Source: Streptomyces hawaiiensis
Lineage (GTDB): Bacteria; Actinomycetota; Actinomycetes; Streptomycetales; Streptomycetaceae
Direction: 5' to 3'
Length of the DNA stretch: 64,000 nt
NCBI RefSeq assembly: GCF_004803895.1
Contig: NZ_CP021978.1
Coordinates: 2,232,001 to 2,296,000, forward strand
Shown here in pieces: positions 11,012-19,885 of this stretch (position 1 is its first letter; each line of letters opens with the position of its first letter). The notes under the pieces are model-generated. The model was not told where the DNA came from. It was given only the letters and a program-made list of their open reading frames with translations, and ran no database searches. A program made the translations under genes and the position numbers.

Positions 11012-12112
11012 TTACGGGTTGATCGCCAGCTCCAGGTAGGCCGCGAACAGCACCAGGTGGACCCCGCCCTGGAGCGGCGTGGCCCGACCCGGCACCACGG
11101 TCAGCGAGGCCACCACCACGGTCAGGGCGAGCAGCACCATGTGGGTGGCGCCGAGGCCGAGGACGAGCGGGCCGGAGAGCCAGAGGGAGGCAAGTGCGAC
11201 GGCGGGAATGGTCAGTCCGATGCTGGCCATGGCGGAGCCGAGGGCGAGGTTCAGGCTGGTCTGCACGCGGTCGCGGCGGGCGGAGCGCAGGGCGGCGATC
11301 GTCTCCGGGAGCAGTACCAGCAGCGCGATGATCACTCCGACGACGGCATGGTGGAGCCCGGCGGCCTCCACTCCGGACTCGATGGTGGGCGAGACGCCCT
11401 TGGCCAGGCCGACCACGCCCACCAGGGCCAGGCCGAGCAGGGCCAGGCTGATCCGGGCGGTGTGGGTGGTCGGCGCCTCGGCGTGCTCCTCGGTGGTGAT
11501 CACCTCGCCGTGCCGGGTGATCGGCAGGAAGTAGTCCCGGTGCCGCACGGTCTGCGTGGTGACGAACAGGCCGTACAGGATCAGCGAGGACAGCGCCGCG
11601 AAGGTCAGCTGGACGGTGGAGAACTCGGGCCCCGGCTTGCTCGTGGTGAACGTCGGCAGGACCAGGCTGAGCGTGGCCAGGGTCGCGACGGTGGCGAGTG
11701 CGGCGCCGGTGCCCTCCGGGTTGAAGACGGCCGTACCGTGCCGCAGCGAGGCCACCAGGAGGCACAGGCCCACGATGCCGTTGCAGGTGATCATCACGGC
11801 CGCGAAGACGGTGTCCCGGGCCAGGGTCGAGCTCTTCTCGCCGCCATCGGCCATCAGGGTGACGATGAGGGCGACCTCGATGATCGTGACCGCGACGGCG
11901 AGCACGAGGGAGCCGAACGGCTCACCGACCCGATGAGCCACCACTTCCGCGTGGTGCACGGCGGCCAGGACGGCTCCCGCGAGGACCAGGGTCACCAGGG
12001 CGACGACCGCGACCGGTAGATCTCGACCCCAGGTCAGGACCAGCAGCACCGCCGCGAGCAGGGGCACCAGGGTCGTCCACTGAGCCGCGAGCCGCCTGTG
12101 CCGAGCGATCAT
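11012..12112 (-). CDS. chaA: Calcium/proton antiporter, ChaA type
   Basis: A 366-aa cation exchanger of the CaCA superfamily with about 11 membrane segments in two homologous halves. The first alpha repeat reads GEPFGSLVLAVAVTIIEVAL and the second LPETIAALRSARRDRVQTSLNLALGSAMASIGLTIP. These carry the paired Glu residues that bind the cation. Family members extrude Ca2+ or Na+ in exchange for protons. ATG 12112 lacks a clear ribosome site. The gene is monocistronic between a terminator hairpin and a small gene on the same strand. Confidence 0.92.
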   Translation of the reverse strand: MIARHRRLAAQWTTLVPLLAAVLLVLTWGRDLPVAVVALVTLVLAGAVLAAVHHAEVVAHRVGEPFGSLVLAVAVTIIEVALIVTLMADGGEKSSTLARDTVFAAVMITCNGIVGLCLLVASLRHGTAVFNPEGTGAALATVATLATLSLVLPTFTTSKPGPEFSTVQLTFAALSSLILYGLFVTTQTVRHRDYFLPITRHGEVITTEEHAEAPTTHTARISLALLGLALVGVVGLAKGVSPTIESGVEAAGLHHAVVGVIIALLVLLPETIAALRSARRDRVQTSLNLALGSAMASIGLTIPAVALASLWLSGPLVLGLGATHMVLLALTVVVASLTVVPGRATPLQGGVHLVLFAAYLELAINP

Positions 12113-12184
12113 GGAGAGATCGTCGCAGACGTGCAGGGGCCCCGCACTCCGGTCACGCCGGGCCCCCGGGGACGTCCTGTCGGG

Positions 12185-12487
12185 CTACTTGAGGTCGCGC
12201 ACGTCCAGGACGTCGCAGTTGGTGAACACCCGCTCGCCCGTGCTGAGCGAGTCCAGCCGCTCCGCCATCCTGCTCGTCTCGGGGTCGTCGCTGTTGCGCA
12301 TGGCCTCCTCGAACGACTCGAACTCGATCAGCGCCAGATAGCGGTTGGGCCTGTCCCGGTCCTTCAGCAGCATGCTGTGGGTGGGGCCTCCCGTCCGGTC
12401 GGCGTTGCGCTGCCCCGCCTCCTCGAGCACCTGCTGCATCTCCTCCAGGCGCTCGGTCTCGAAGTCGATGATCTGTACGAACTTCAT
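12185..12487 (-). CDS. Small dimeric alpha/beta-barrel-like protein
   Basis: A 100-aa protein that begins MKFVQIIDFETERLEEMQQVL and includes RYLALIEFESFEEAMRNSDDPET. The pattern of beta strand, helix, then a strand ending in FxSxExAM resembles the ferredoxin-like fold of antibiotic-biosynthesis-monooxygenase (ABM) or stress-responsive barrel proteins. No catalytic residue can be assigned. GGAGG lies 4-5 bases before ATG 12487. It is followed by a 20-bp terminator hairpin shared with terC's end. Confidence 0.75.
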   Translation of the reverse strand: MKFVQIIDFETERLEEMQQVLEEAGQRNADRTGGPTHSMLLKDRDRPNRYLALIEFESFEEAMRNSDDPETSRMAERLDSLSTGERVFTNCDVLDVRDLK

Positions 12488-12548
12488 GGAGCCTCCAGCC
12501 GGCCAGGGCGCCCCCGGGCCTGGGGAACGCGCTCAGGAACCAAGCAAG

Positions 12549-12593
12549 CACCGGGGCCGGTGGTCGGCAATTCGCCGACCACCGGCCCCGGTG
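12549..12593. terminator. Strong hairpin between the small barrel gene and terC
   Basis: A 20-bp perfect stem (12549-12568 with 12574-12593) and a 5-base AATTC loop lie downstream of the terC stop at 12619. It terminates terC on the minus strand and insulates the next gene on the same strand. Confidence 0.85.
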
Positions 12594-12618
12594 ATGATTG
12601 TTCCTGCGTCCGGCGCGG

Positions 12619-13620
12619 TCAGACGTCGATGCTGTCCTTCGGAGCGTCTCCGCTCTTCCCCTGCGCCGCTTCGGCCTCCGCCTGCTTCTTGGAAGCTCGC
12701 AGGCTGGTGATCGTGGTGACGATCAGGACGGAACAGATCACGCCGAGCGAGACCGGAATGCTGATCTCGGGGACATGCACCCCGGACTCGTGCAGCGCGT
12801 GCAGCACCAGCTTCACGCCGATGAAGCCAAGGATGATCGACAGGCCGTAGCTGAGGTGGACCAGCTTCCTCAGCAGACCGCCGATGAGGAAGTACAGCTG
12901 GCGCAGACCCATCAGGGCGAACGCGTTGGCCGTGAAGACGATGTACGGGTCCTGGGTCAGACCGAAGATCGCGGGGATGGAGTCGAGGGCGAACAGCACG
13001 TCGGTGGTGCCGATGGCCAGCATCACGACCAGCATCGGGGTCATGACCCGCTTGCCGTTCTCCTCGATCCACAGCTTGGTGCCGTGGTACCGGTCCGCCA
13101 CGCCGAAGCGGCGCTCGGCGGCCTTGAGCAGCTTGTTCTCCTCGAACTCCTCGTCCTCCTCGTCGGCCCGGGCCTCCTGGATGAGCTTCCAGGCGGTGTA
13201 GATGAGGAAGGCGCCGAAGATGTAGAACACCCACGCGAAGCTCGCGAGGATCGCCGCACCGGCGGCGATGAAGATCGCTCGCAGGACCAGGGCGATGAGA
13301 ACACCGATCAGCAGCACCCGCTGCTGGTACTGCGACGGCACCGCGAACTTCGCCATGATCAGGACGAAGACGAAGAGGTTGTCGACGCTCAGCGACTTCT
13401 CGGTGATGAAGCCGGCGAAGAACTCACCGGCGGGCTGGCCGCCGGCGAACAGGAGCAGGCCGAACCCGAAGAGGGCGGCCAGAACGATCCAGACGACCGT
13501 CCAGATTCCGGCTTCCTTGATCGAAACGTCGTGCGGCTTGCGGCCGATGAAGAAGTCGACCGCTATCAGGGCGGCGAGCCCCACGATCGTCAGGACCCAT
13601 AGGGTCATGGAAACATCCAC
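12619..13620 (-). CDS. terC: TerC/Alx-family integral membrane protein
   Basis: A 333-aa membrane protein with about nine segments. Conserved signatures are EKSLSVDNLFVFVLIMAKF with its paired acidic residues, FYIFGAFLIYTAWKLI, and TTDVLFALDSIPAIFGLTQDPYIVFTANAFALMGLRQLYFLI. Homologues (Alx, MeeF/MeeY) export Mn2+, and TerC is part of tellurite and stress resistance sets. A polar loop (RADEEDEEFEENK) sits in the middle. GTG 13620 is chosen because GGAGG lies 4 bases upstream; that ribosome site is part of the riboswitch platform. It follows two terD-type genes on the same strand. Confidence 0.94.
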   Translation of the reverse strand: MDVSMTLWVLTIVGLAALIAVDFFIGRKPHDVSIKEAGIWTVVWIVLAALFGFGLLLFAGGQPAGEFFAGFITEKSLSVDNLFVFVLIMAKFAVPSQYQQRVLLIGVLIALVLRAIFIAAGAAILASFAWVFYIFGAFLIYTAWKLIQEARADEEDEEFEENKLLKAAERRFGVADRYHGTKLWIEENGKRVMTPMLVVMLAIGTTDVLFALDSIPAIFGLTQDPYIVFTANAFALMGLRQLYFLIGGLLRKLVHLSYGLSIILGFIGVKLVLHALHESGVHVPEISIPVSLGVICSVLIVTTITSLRASKKQAEAEAAQGKSGDAPKDSIDV

Positions 13621-13622
13621 TG

Positions 13623-13777
13623 CGCCTCCGGCAGTCGTAACGGCAAATGTCAGCGTCGTCGCTGCCGGAGGTCTCTTCCACCCAATGATGGGCCGACGCC
13701 CCGGGATCTGGCCTGATCCGTATTGACGGGTACGCCGCAGCAGACAGGGAGTACTCCCCTCCGTGCCGTCAACAGTA
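13623..13777 (-). promoter_or_regulatory. yybP-ykoY-type Mn2+ riboswitch with ribosome-site switch, plus promoter
   Basis: On the minus strand the leader contains GGGGAGTAC (13752-13760), CCCGGGGCG (about 13696-13704) and GAGACC (13670-13675), in the order and spacing of the yybP-ykoY Mn aptamer. The closing helix can form between CGGAGG (13758-13763) and CCTCCG just after GAGA (about 13666-13671). The same CCTCCGGCAG (13662-13671) is fully complementary to CTGCCGGAGG (13625-13634), which is the terC Shine-Dalgarno. So the two pairings exclude each other. Bound Mn should free the ribosome site. A TACTGT -10 box at 13772-13777 would start the RNA at the aptamer's 5' edge. Confidence 0.85.
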
Positions 13778-13842
13778 CCCCAATCACCAAGAACAGGTAA
13801 AGCGCTTGGCAAAGAAAGGCCAAAACCCCTGGTCAGGTTGGT

Positions 13843-15867
13843 TTACCTGAACTTGGTGCGGGCGGCGGCGACCTGGGTGAGCACCTGCTGGAGGACCTGG
13901 CTGCCGGGCGGCACGAGCGACGGCTCGTACGTCCAGGCATGACCGACCCACGGGTCGGCGAGGTGATCGTCGGCCACCGGTGTCAGTCGCAGCAGCGAAC
14001 GCCACAGCGGGTCGAGCAAAGGCCCGTACCCGGAGGACTCCTCCCGGTCGGCCACCATCATCAGATGGACGCCGAAGGCGGGGCCCTCGTCGGCGAGGTA
14101 GCGCAGCTGGTTCACCGCCCGGTCGTCGAAACCGTGCGGGAAGTCGTTGACGATCAGGAGCTGCTGGGAGGTGTCGAAGCCGGGCGGGAGGGAGTCGGCG
14201 GCGCCGCCCCGGACCGCCATCTGCACCAGGTCGACCCGTTGGGTGAGCCGGCCCAGTACGTCCGCCACCCCGGCGGCGCCGAGCGCGGGCGGGGCCGCGA
14301 GCACACCGGTCTGCACGAGGGGCGCCAGCGGCTGCGCTCCCGAGCCGGCCGGGTCGATGACATGGACGGTGAACTCGCCCGCCGGGTAGACGGCGAGCAG
14401 CCGGGCCGCGTGCGCGACCGCCGTCTCCATGGCGAGACGGCTCATGGCCTGGGAGTCGGTGAACGAGCCGTCGGACGATCCGGCCGGTGCGCTGTCGATC
14501 CACAGGCCGCGCTCCAGCGGCAGCCGGACCAGCATCGGGATGCGGATCCGGTCGGCCTCGGGGAGGTGGAGGTCGCCCAGGCGCAGGGCCATGGGGATCT
14601 CCATCGGCACCCGGTAGGCGTGCCACACCGGGTTGTCCCAGTGGGCGTACGCGGGTGGCAGTGCCGGTTCGACGACGTCGGCCTCGGCCTCGAGCTGGGT
14701 GAGGTCCCGGTCGAGGGCCTCCCGGGCCCGGGCGACGAGCTCGGCGTGCCGGGCCCGGGCCGCCTCCCGGGCGGCGTCGCCCTGCCCGCCGATCCTGCTG
14801 CGCGGGTCGGAGAGGACCTGCTCCAGCTCCTTGTCCATGCGGGACTCGGCGAAGTCGACGGCGCTGCGGTAGGCGGCGGTGGTGCGGGCCAGGTCCTCGA
14901 ACATGCCCCACACCTGGTTGTAGAGCCGCTCCTCCATGGACCAGCCGGTCGCGTCGCCCGCGACGGGTTGTGCGGACTGCCCGGGTGCGGCCGGGGGCGC
15001 GGTCGGCGGAGGCGGGGGCGGAGCGGCGGTCCGGCGGCGGGGGTGGCTGTAGTCGATCGGGCCGCCGGCCGTGGGCGCGGACGGCTGGCTGACGGCGTTG
15101 GGGTCCGGCGTGGCGGCGGGATACGACGACTGCTGCGGAGCGGGCTGCCCGGGGCCGCCGGGCGTCTGACCGCCGGCGCTGTAGGGGGACATCGGTGGCA
15201 CGGGACCGGACTGAGGCGTGGCGCCGCCCTGGTCCGGGCCGAGGGCGGGAGCCGCCGCCTGCCGGGAACGGTCGCCGTCCGCCGTGCGCGGCGGGGGCGC
15301 CTGCACCGAACGGGCCAGCCCCTGGGCCACCGCGTCGTTGATGGAGCCGGCCAGCTGGTGGGCCTGCGGCAGGCCCTGGTCGGTGAGGAGATCGGCGAGG
15401 CCCCCCGCGTAGCCCTGGCCGACGGCGCGCACCTTCCAGGCGCCCTGCCGGCGGTAGAGCTCCAGGGCGACGACCGCCGACTCGGCCTCCAGGCCGGTGA
15501 TGGTGTAGCTGGCGACCTCGCCGCCGTCGAGGCCGGTGACGGCGACGAAGGGGGCCGCCACCACGCCGAAACGGACCGGGCCCGTCCCCCCGGCAGGCAG
15601 GGCGAGCAACACGCTCACCCGGTGGACGGCCTCCGGCACGGCGTCGAGATCCACCGCGAGGCGATGGTCGGCGGCGGCCTGCCGGGAGACCTCGAGACCC
15701 GGCTGGGTGGGTGCGCCCGGGTGGGCCACCCACTCCGCGCCGTGGATACGGCCGTTCTCGTCACCCAGCGCGGCCACGGCCACGATCGGCGTACCGGCCG
15801 AGACCCTGATCTCGAGACGGGCCTGGGAGAGCGGGTGGTTCTGCCCCCGCACCAGCTCCGCCGTCAT
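13843..15867 (-). CDS. TerD-domain protein fused to a degenerate FtsK-like ATPase domain
   Basis: A 674-aa two-part protein. Residues 1 to about 190 are a TerD-type beta-sandwich (LVRGQNHPLSQARLEIRVSAG, ALGDENGRIHGAEWVAH, YTITGLEAESAVVALELYRR). A Pro/Gln/Gly-rich linker runs to about 285. The rest begins with a coiled-coil-like stretch (DFAESRMDKELEQVL, then AREAARARHAELVARAREAL). It continues into an alpha/beta domain with FtsK/HerA-like strand order (MLVRLPLERGLWIDSAP, FTVHVIDPAG, QQLLIVNDFP, VHLMMVADREESSGYGPLL). I see no GKT/GKS Walker A, so it may be a pseudo-ATPase. A GAAGGCG site precedes ATG 15867. It follows terD by 76 bases, probably in one operon. Confidence 0.8.
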   Translation of the reverse strand: MTAELVRGQNHPLSQARLEIRVSAGTPIVAVAALGDENGRIHGAEWVAHPGAPTQPGLEVSRQAAADHRLAVDLDAVPEAVHRVSVLLALPAGGTGPVRFGVVAAPFVAVTGLDGGEVASYTITGLEAESAVVALELYRRQGAWKVRAVGQGYAGGLADLLTDQGLPQAHQLAGSINDAVAQGLARSVQAPPPRTADGDRSRQAAAPALGPDQGGATPQSGPVPPMSPYSAGGQTPGGPGQPAPQQSSYPAATPDPNAVSQPSAPTAGGPIDYSHPRRRTAAPPPPPPTAPPAAPGQSAQPVAGDATGWSMEERLYNQVWGMFEDLARTTAAYRSAVDFAESRMDKELEQVLSDPRSRIGGQGDAAREAARARHAELVARAREALDRDLTQLEAEADVVEPALPPAYAHWDNPVWHAYRVPMEIPMALRLGDLHLPEADRIRIPMLVRLPLERGLWIDSAPAGSSDGSFTDSQAMSRLAMETAVAHAARLLAVYPAGEFTVHVIDPAGSGAQPLAPLVQTGVLAAPPALGAAGVADVLGRLTQRVDLVQMAVRGGAADSLPPGFDTSQQLLIVNDFPHGFDDRAVNQLRYLADEGPAFGVHLMMVADREESSGYGPLLDPLWRSLLRLTPVADDHLADPWVGHAWTYEPSLVPPGSQVLQQVLTQVAAARTKFR

Positions 15868-15943
15868 CGCCTTCGTCCCCCTGTGTCGTTGTGTGGAGTC
15901 GGGTACTGCCCGCCGGGCCCGCCGGTCCGGGGCCCGAGTGCTC

Positions 15944-16522
15944 TCAGAGCACCGGCAGGATCGCCGGCATCAGGTCCTGGAAGGTACGGCCGTTGGCCGG
16001 GTTGCCCAGGGCCGTCATCGCCCAGCCCTGGCCGGAGCGGTGGACCTTGGCCATGATCTGGGCCGTGTACTGGCCGCCGCCGGCGAGCGTGTAGCGGGCG
16101 AGCTCCTGGCCGTTGGTCTCGTCGACCAGGCGGCAGAACGCGTTCTGCACCTCCTGGAAGGTCTGGCCCGTGAAGGAGTTCACGGTGAAGACGATCTGGT
16201 CGATGTGGACCGGGATCCGCGCGAGGTCGACGAGGATCGCCTCGTCGTCGCCGCCCTGGCCGACACCGCCGACGAGGTTGTCACCGGTGTGGCGCACCGA
16301 GCCGTCGTCGCTCACCAGGTGGCGGAAGAAGACGACGTCGACCGGCTGCTTGTCCGCGAACAGGACGGCGGAGGCGTCGAGGTCGACCTCTCGCGTGCGC
16401 GAGCCGAACAGGCCGCGCCGGGGAGCCGCCTGCCAGCCGAGACCCATGCGAACCGCAGTCAGGCTGCCGCCGTCGTTCTTCTGCAGACTGATGGCCTGAC
16501 CCTTGGTCATGTTGACGGTCAC
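15944..16522 (-). CDS. terD: TerD-family stress protein
   Basis: A 192-aa TerD/TerZ-type calcium-binding protein. It starts MTVNMTKGQAISLQKNDGG and has GSRTREVDLDASAVLFADK, then DNLVGGVGQGGDDEAILVDL, where clustered Asp residues form the Ca sites. IVFTVNSFTGQTFQEV follows, as is typical of the family. TerD proteins act in tellurite, phage and stress responses; their mechanism is poorly known. GTG 16522 has a GAGAGGGGA site upstream. The promoter is a PafBC-type damage motif at 16577-16599, which would place terD and the downstream fusion gene under DNA-damage control. Confidence 0.93.
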   Translation of the reverse strand: MTVNMTKGQAISLQKNDGGSLTAVRMGLGWQAAPRRGLFGSRTREVDLDASAVLFADKQPVDVVFFRHLVSDDGSVRHTGDNLVGGVGQGGDDEAILVDLARIPVHIDQIVFTVNSFTGQTFQEVQNAFCRLVDETNGQELARYTLAGGGQYTAQIMAKVHRSGQGWAMTALGNPANGRTFQDLMPAILPVL

Positions 16523-16576
16523 GCGCTGATTCCCCTCTCGAACGTCCCCTGTTGCCGCGTGATCGCGGTTGCCAGA

Positions 16577-16599
16577 ACCCTACGCAGGGGCACTGACAG
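16577..16599 (-). promoter_or_regulatory. PafBC/RecA-NDp-type promoter of terD
   Basis: Minus strand: CTGTCAGTGCC, six bases, TAGGGT. The -10 box is the exact consensus and the spacing is identical to the uvrA and uvrB sites. The expected start lies near 16570, giving a leader of about 48 bases with a ribosome site. Confidence 0.8.
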
Positions 16600-16628
16600 C
16601 GACGTACCCCGGTCCGCACTTTGTGTCG

Positions 16629-16640
16629 GTGTTGCAACAC
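16629..16640. promoter_or_regulatory. Perfect 12-bp palindrome between uvrB and terD
   Basis: GTGTTGCAACAC is a perfect 12-bp palindrome about 20 bases past the uvrB stop and 30 bases upstream of the terD promoter. With no loop it is unlikely to be a terminator; it could be an operator for terD. The protein that might bind is unknown. Confidence 0.4.
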
Positions 16641-16660
16641 TGCGCGTGCGCGGCGCTCTG

Positions 16661-18799
16661 TCAGGCCAGGCCCGCCTCCTTCATCTGGCGCAGTTCCTTC
16701 TTCATCTCGGAGACCTCGTCGCGCAGCCGGGCCGCGATCTCGAACTGGAGCTCCGCGGCGGCTGCCCGCATCCGCGTGGTGAGTTCCTCGATCTGCCCGG
16801 CCAGTTCCGCCGCGGGGCGGTCGGTCGGTACCGTCTCCTTGGCCTTGCCCTTCGCGGACCTGGCCGTCCCCGCGGCCTTGCCGAGGGACGGTACGGGCGC
16901 CTTGGTGCCCCCGCCGTCCTTCTTGGCATTGCGGTAGCCCGAGCCGAGCAGCTGCTCGGTGTCGACGTCCTCGCGGGCGATCTGGGCGACGATGTCGTTG
17001 ATCTTCTTGCGGAGCGGCTGGGGGTCGATGCCCCGTTCCGTGTTGTACGCGACCTGCTTCTCGCGGCGCCGGTTGGTCTCGTCGATGGCCTTCTCCATCG
17101 CCGGGGTGATCTTGTCGGCGTACATGTGGACCTGGCCCGACACGTTGCGCGCGGCGCGGCCGATGGTCTGGATCAGGGACGTGCCGGAGCGCAGGAAGCC
17201 CTCCTTGTCGGCGTCCAGGATCGCCACCAGGGAGACCTCGGGCAGGTCGAGGCCCTCGCGCAGGAGGTTGATGCCGACCAGCACGTCGTACTCACCCGCG
17301 CGCAGTTCACGCAGCAGTTCGACACGGCGCAGGGTGTCGACGTCGCTGTGCAGATAGCGCACCTGGATGCCCAGCTCCAGGAAGTAGTCCGTGAGGTCCT
17401 CGGCCATCTTCTTGGTGAGCGTGGTGACCAGGACGCGCTCGTCCTTCTCGGTGCGCTGCCGGATCTCGTGCACCAGGTCGTCGATCTGGCCCTCGGTGGG
17501 CTTGACGACGACCTCCGGGTCGATGAGGCCGGTGGGGCGGATGATCTGCTCGACGACGCCGTCCGAGCGGGACATCTCGTAGGTACCCGGGGTGGCCGAC
17601 AGGTAGACCGTCTGGTCGATGCGCTCCTGGAACTCCTCCCACTTCAGGGGGCGGTTGTCCAGGGCGGAGGGCAGCCGGAAGCCGTGGTCGACGAGGGTGC
17701 GCTTGCGGGAGGCGTCGCCCTCGTACATGGCGCCGATCTGCGGAACGGTGACGTGCGACTCGTCGATGACGAGCAGGAAGTCGTCCGGGAAGTAGTCGAG
17801 CAGGGTGTTGGGCGGGGAGCCGGGCAGGCGGCCGTCGAAGTGCATCGAGTAGTTCTCGACACCGGAGCAGGAGCCGATCTGGCGGAGCATCTCGAGGTCG
17901 TAGGTGGTGCGCATCCGCAGGCGCTGGGCCTCCAGGAGCTTGCCCTGCTTCTCCAGCTCCGCGAGGCGCTCGCCCAGCTCCTTCTCGATGTCGTTGACGG
18001 CCCGCTCCAGGCGCTCGGGTCCCGCGACGTAGTGGGAGGCCGGGAAGACGTAGAGCTGCTGGTCGTCGCTGATGATCTCGCCGGTGAGCGGGTGCAGGGT
18101 GGACAGCGCCTCGATCTCGTCGCCGAACATCTCGATGCGGACGGCCAGCTCCTCGTAGACCGGGAAGATCTCGATGGTGTCGCCGCGGACGCGGAAGGTG
18201 CCACGGGTGAACGCCATGTCGTTGCGCGTGTACTGGATGTCCACGAAGCGGCGCAGCAGCTCGTCGCGGTCGATCTCCTCGCCGACGCGGAGGGGGACCA
18301 TGCGGTCCACGTACTCCTGCGGGGTGCCGAGGCCGTAGATGCAGGAGACCGAGGCGACCACGACGACATCGCGGCGGGTGAGCAGCGAGTTGGTCGCGGA
18401 GTGGCGCAGGCGCTCGACCTCCTCGTTGATCGAGGAGTCCTTCTCGATGTAGGTGTCCGACTGCGGGACGTACGCCTCGGGCTGGTAGTAGTCGTAGTAC
18501 GAGACGAAGTACTCGACGGCGTTGTTCGGGAGCAGCTCGCGGAACTCGTTCGCCAGCTGGGCGGCCAGCGTCTTGTTCGGCGCCATCACGAGCGTGGGGC
18601 GCTGGAGCTTCTCGATCATCCACGCGGTGGTGGCGGACTTGCCGGTGCCGGTCGCGCCCAGCAGGACGACGTCCTTCTCGCCTGCCTGGACGCGCCGGGC
18701 GAGATCGGCGATGGCCGCCGGCTGGTCGCCGTTCGGCTGGTAGGAGCTGACGACCTCGAAGGGCGCCACCGTGCGTTCGATCTTGGAAACTGGCCGCAT
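16661..18799 (-). CDS. uvrB: Excinuclease ABC subunit B (UvrB)
   Basis: UvrB is the helicase-fold damage verifier of nucleotide excision repair. The 712-aa protein has Walker A GATGTGKS (about residue 39) and the beta-hairpin region [20 protein letters not shown] that probes for lesions. It also has the helicase box [19 protein letters not shown], motif [11 protein letters not shown] and a C-terminal UVR motif ([18 protein letters not shown]) that contacts UvrC. ATG 18799 is chosen because it begins MRPVSKIER as in relatives and lies 7 bases after the -10 box of a damage promoter, which predicts a leaderless mRNA. The longer frame to 18829 would run through that promoter. Confidence 0.98.
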   Translation of the reverse strand: MRPVSKIERTVAPFEVVSSYQPNGDQPAAIADLARRVQAGEKDVVLLGATGTGKSATTAWMIEKLQRPTLVMAPNKTLAAQLANEFRELLPNNAVEYFVSYYDYYQPEAYVPQSDTYIEKDSSINEEVERLRHSATNSLLTRRDVVVVASVSCIYGLGTPQEYVDRMVPLRVGEEIDRDELLRRFVDIQYTRNDMAFTRGTFRVRGDTIEIFPVYEELAVRIEMFGDEIEALSTLHPLTGEIISDDQQLYVFPASHYVAGPERLERAVNDIEKELGERLAELEKQGKLLEAQRLRMRTTYDLEMLRQIGSCSGVENYSMHFDGRLPGSPPNTLLDYFPDDFLLVIDESHVTVPQIGAMYEGDASRKRTLVDHGFRLPSALDNRPLKWEEFQERIDQTVYLSATPGTYEMSRSDGVVEQIIRPTGLIDPEVVVKPTEGQIDDLVHEIRQRTEKDERVLVTTLTKKMAEDLTDYFLELGIQVRYLHSDVDTLRRVELLRELRAGEYDVLVGINLLREGLDLPEVSLVAILDADKEGFLRSGTSLIQTIGRAARNVSGQVHMYADKITPAMEKAIDETNRRREKQVAYNTERGIDPQPLRKKINDIVAQIAREDVDTEQLLGSGYRNAKKDGGGTKAPVPSLGKAAGTARSAKGKAKETVPTDRPAAELAGQIEELTTRMRAAAAELQFEIAARLRDEVSEMKKELRQMKEAGLA

Positions 18800-18806
18800 G
18801 GGATCC

Positions 18807-18829
18807 ACCGTACGACCCCGCACTGACAA
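18807..18829 (-). promoter_or_regulatory. PafBC/RecA-NDp-type promoter of uvrB
   Basis: Minus strand: TTGTCAGTGCG, six bases, TACGGT. The -10 box ends 7 bases before the uvrB ATG, so transcription should begin at or next to the start codon. Confidence 0.83.
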
Positions 18830-18839
18830 CGGGCTCTGA

Positions 18840-19706
18840 TCAGCGGTTCTGCGGGGTGCGGGAGCCCCGGTGCTCCACGGTGCGGCGGGGGCGGAACCGC
18901 AGGCGGTGGGCGGAGTGCCGGACGGGAGTGTGGGCGGGGATGCCGGGCTTGTGCTCGACGGGGACGACAGTGGGCTTCCCCATGACCATCAGCGGGTCGA
19001 ACATCACCACGACGCCCGCGAGGAGCAAGAAGGCCAGCGGGCCGATCAGCATGGGCGCGAGCAGGGACGCGGGCGACTCTCCGGTGGTGGGTTCGGCCGT
19101 GCCGTGCAGGTGGACGCTGAGGGCGGCCATGCCGGTGTAGTGCATGCCGCTGACGGCGAGCCCCATGACGAGGCTGGCACCCACGCTCCACAGGAAGCCC
19201 CTGACCTGGCCGGCGGCCCACAGGGCGGCGGTGGCGGCGCCCATGGCGATGGCGACGGAGATGCCGACGGTGACGGTGTTGTACTCCAGCTTTCCGTCCA
19301 GGCTCATGCTGGCCATGCCGAGGTAGTGCATCGACGCAATGCCCAGGCCGGTGATGGTGCCGCCGGTGAACAGGGCCGTACCGCGGGCCCCCTTGTAGCC
19401 GACGATGAAGATCCCGACGCCCACCATGATGATCGCGACGGCCAGGCTCGCGAAGGTCATCGCCTTGTCGTAGTGGATCGGCGTCCCCCGGACCGTGAAT
19501 CCCATCATCGCGACGAAGTGCATGGTCCATATGCCGGAGCCGATGGCGGCGGAGCCGAGGGCGAGCCAGCCGGGGCGCCACGACTGGGAGACGAGCATGG
19601 ATCTCGTGGTGCAGCGCAGCCCCAGAGCGCCGCCGAGGCAGGCCATGAAGTAGGCCACGAGGGGTGTGACCAGGCCATAGCTGAATCCGTCGACCGTGCC
19701 CTGCAT
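18840..19706 (-). CDS. MHYT-domain integral membrane protein
   Basis: A 288-aa protein with seven or eight membrane segments. The three diagnostic MHYT-type repeats are visible as [15 protein letters not shown] and SGMHYTGM; these Met and His residues are proposed to bind copper and to sense O2, CO or NO. There is no attached GGDEF, EAL or kinase domain. The C-terminus is instead a basic tail ([15 protein letters not shown]). ATG 19706 has a GGGAAGGG site upstream; a frame running to 19901 is unsupported. It is divergent from glpQ2. Confidence 0.88.
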   Translation of the reverse strand: MQGTVDGFSYGLVTPLVAYFMACLGGALGLRCTTRSMLVSQSWRPGWLALGSAAIGSGIWTMHFVAMMGFTVRGTPIHYDKAMTFASLAVAIIMVGVGIFIVGYKGARGTALFTGGTITGLGIASMHYLGMASMSLDGKLEYNTVTVGISVAIAMGAATAALWAAGQVRGFLWSVGASLVMGLAVSGMHYTGMAALSVHLHGTAEPTTGESPASLLAPMLIGPLAFLLLAGVVVMFDPLMVMGKPTVVPVEHKPGIPAHTPVRHSAHRLRFRPRRTVEHRGSRTPQNR

Positions 19707-19885
19707 GCGCGGCTGCCCTTCCCGCCCGTGTACGTCCCGGAATTTCTGATGTGCGCCCCCTCCCAGGACCGCACGAGCGGTCAGGGTTGACGCAGAGAGT
19801 ATGACCCCCACCGGAATGGTCGAACGACTTTCCGGCAAAGAAACACGCCCTTGCCGCAGTTGTGCGGTACCAGTGAGCGGAGTTG

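Noticed and set aside
15536..18826. A 1096-codon plus-strand frame across terD and uvrB
   Set aside because: It spans two genes on the opposite strand plus their promoter, with no recognisable domain; a GC-driven artefact.
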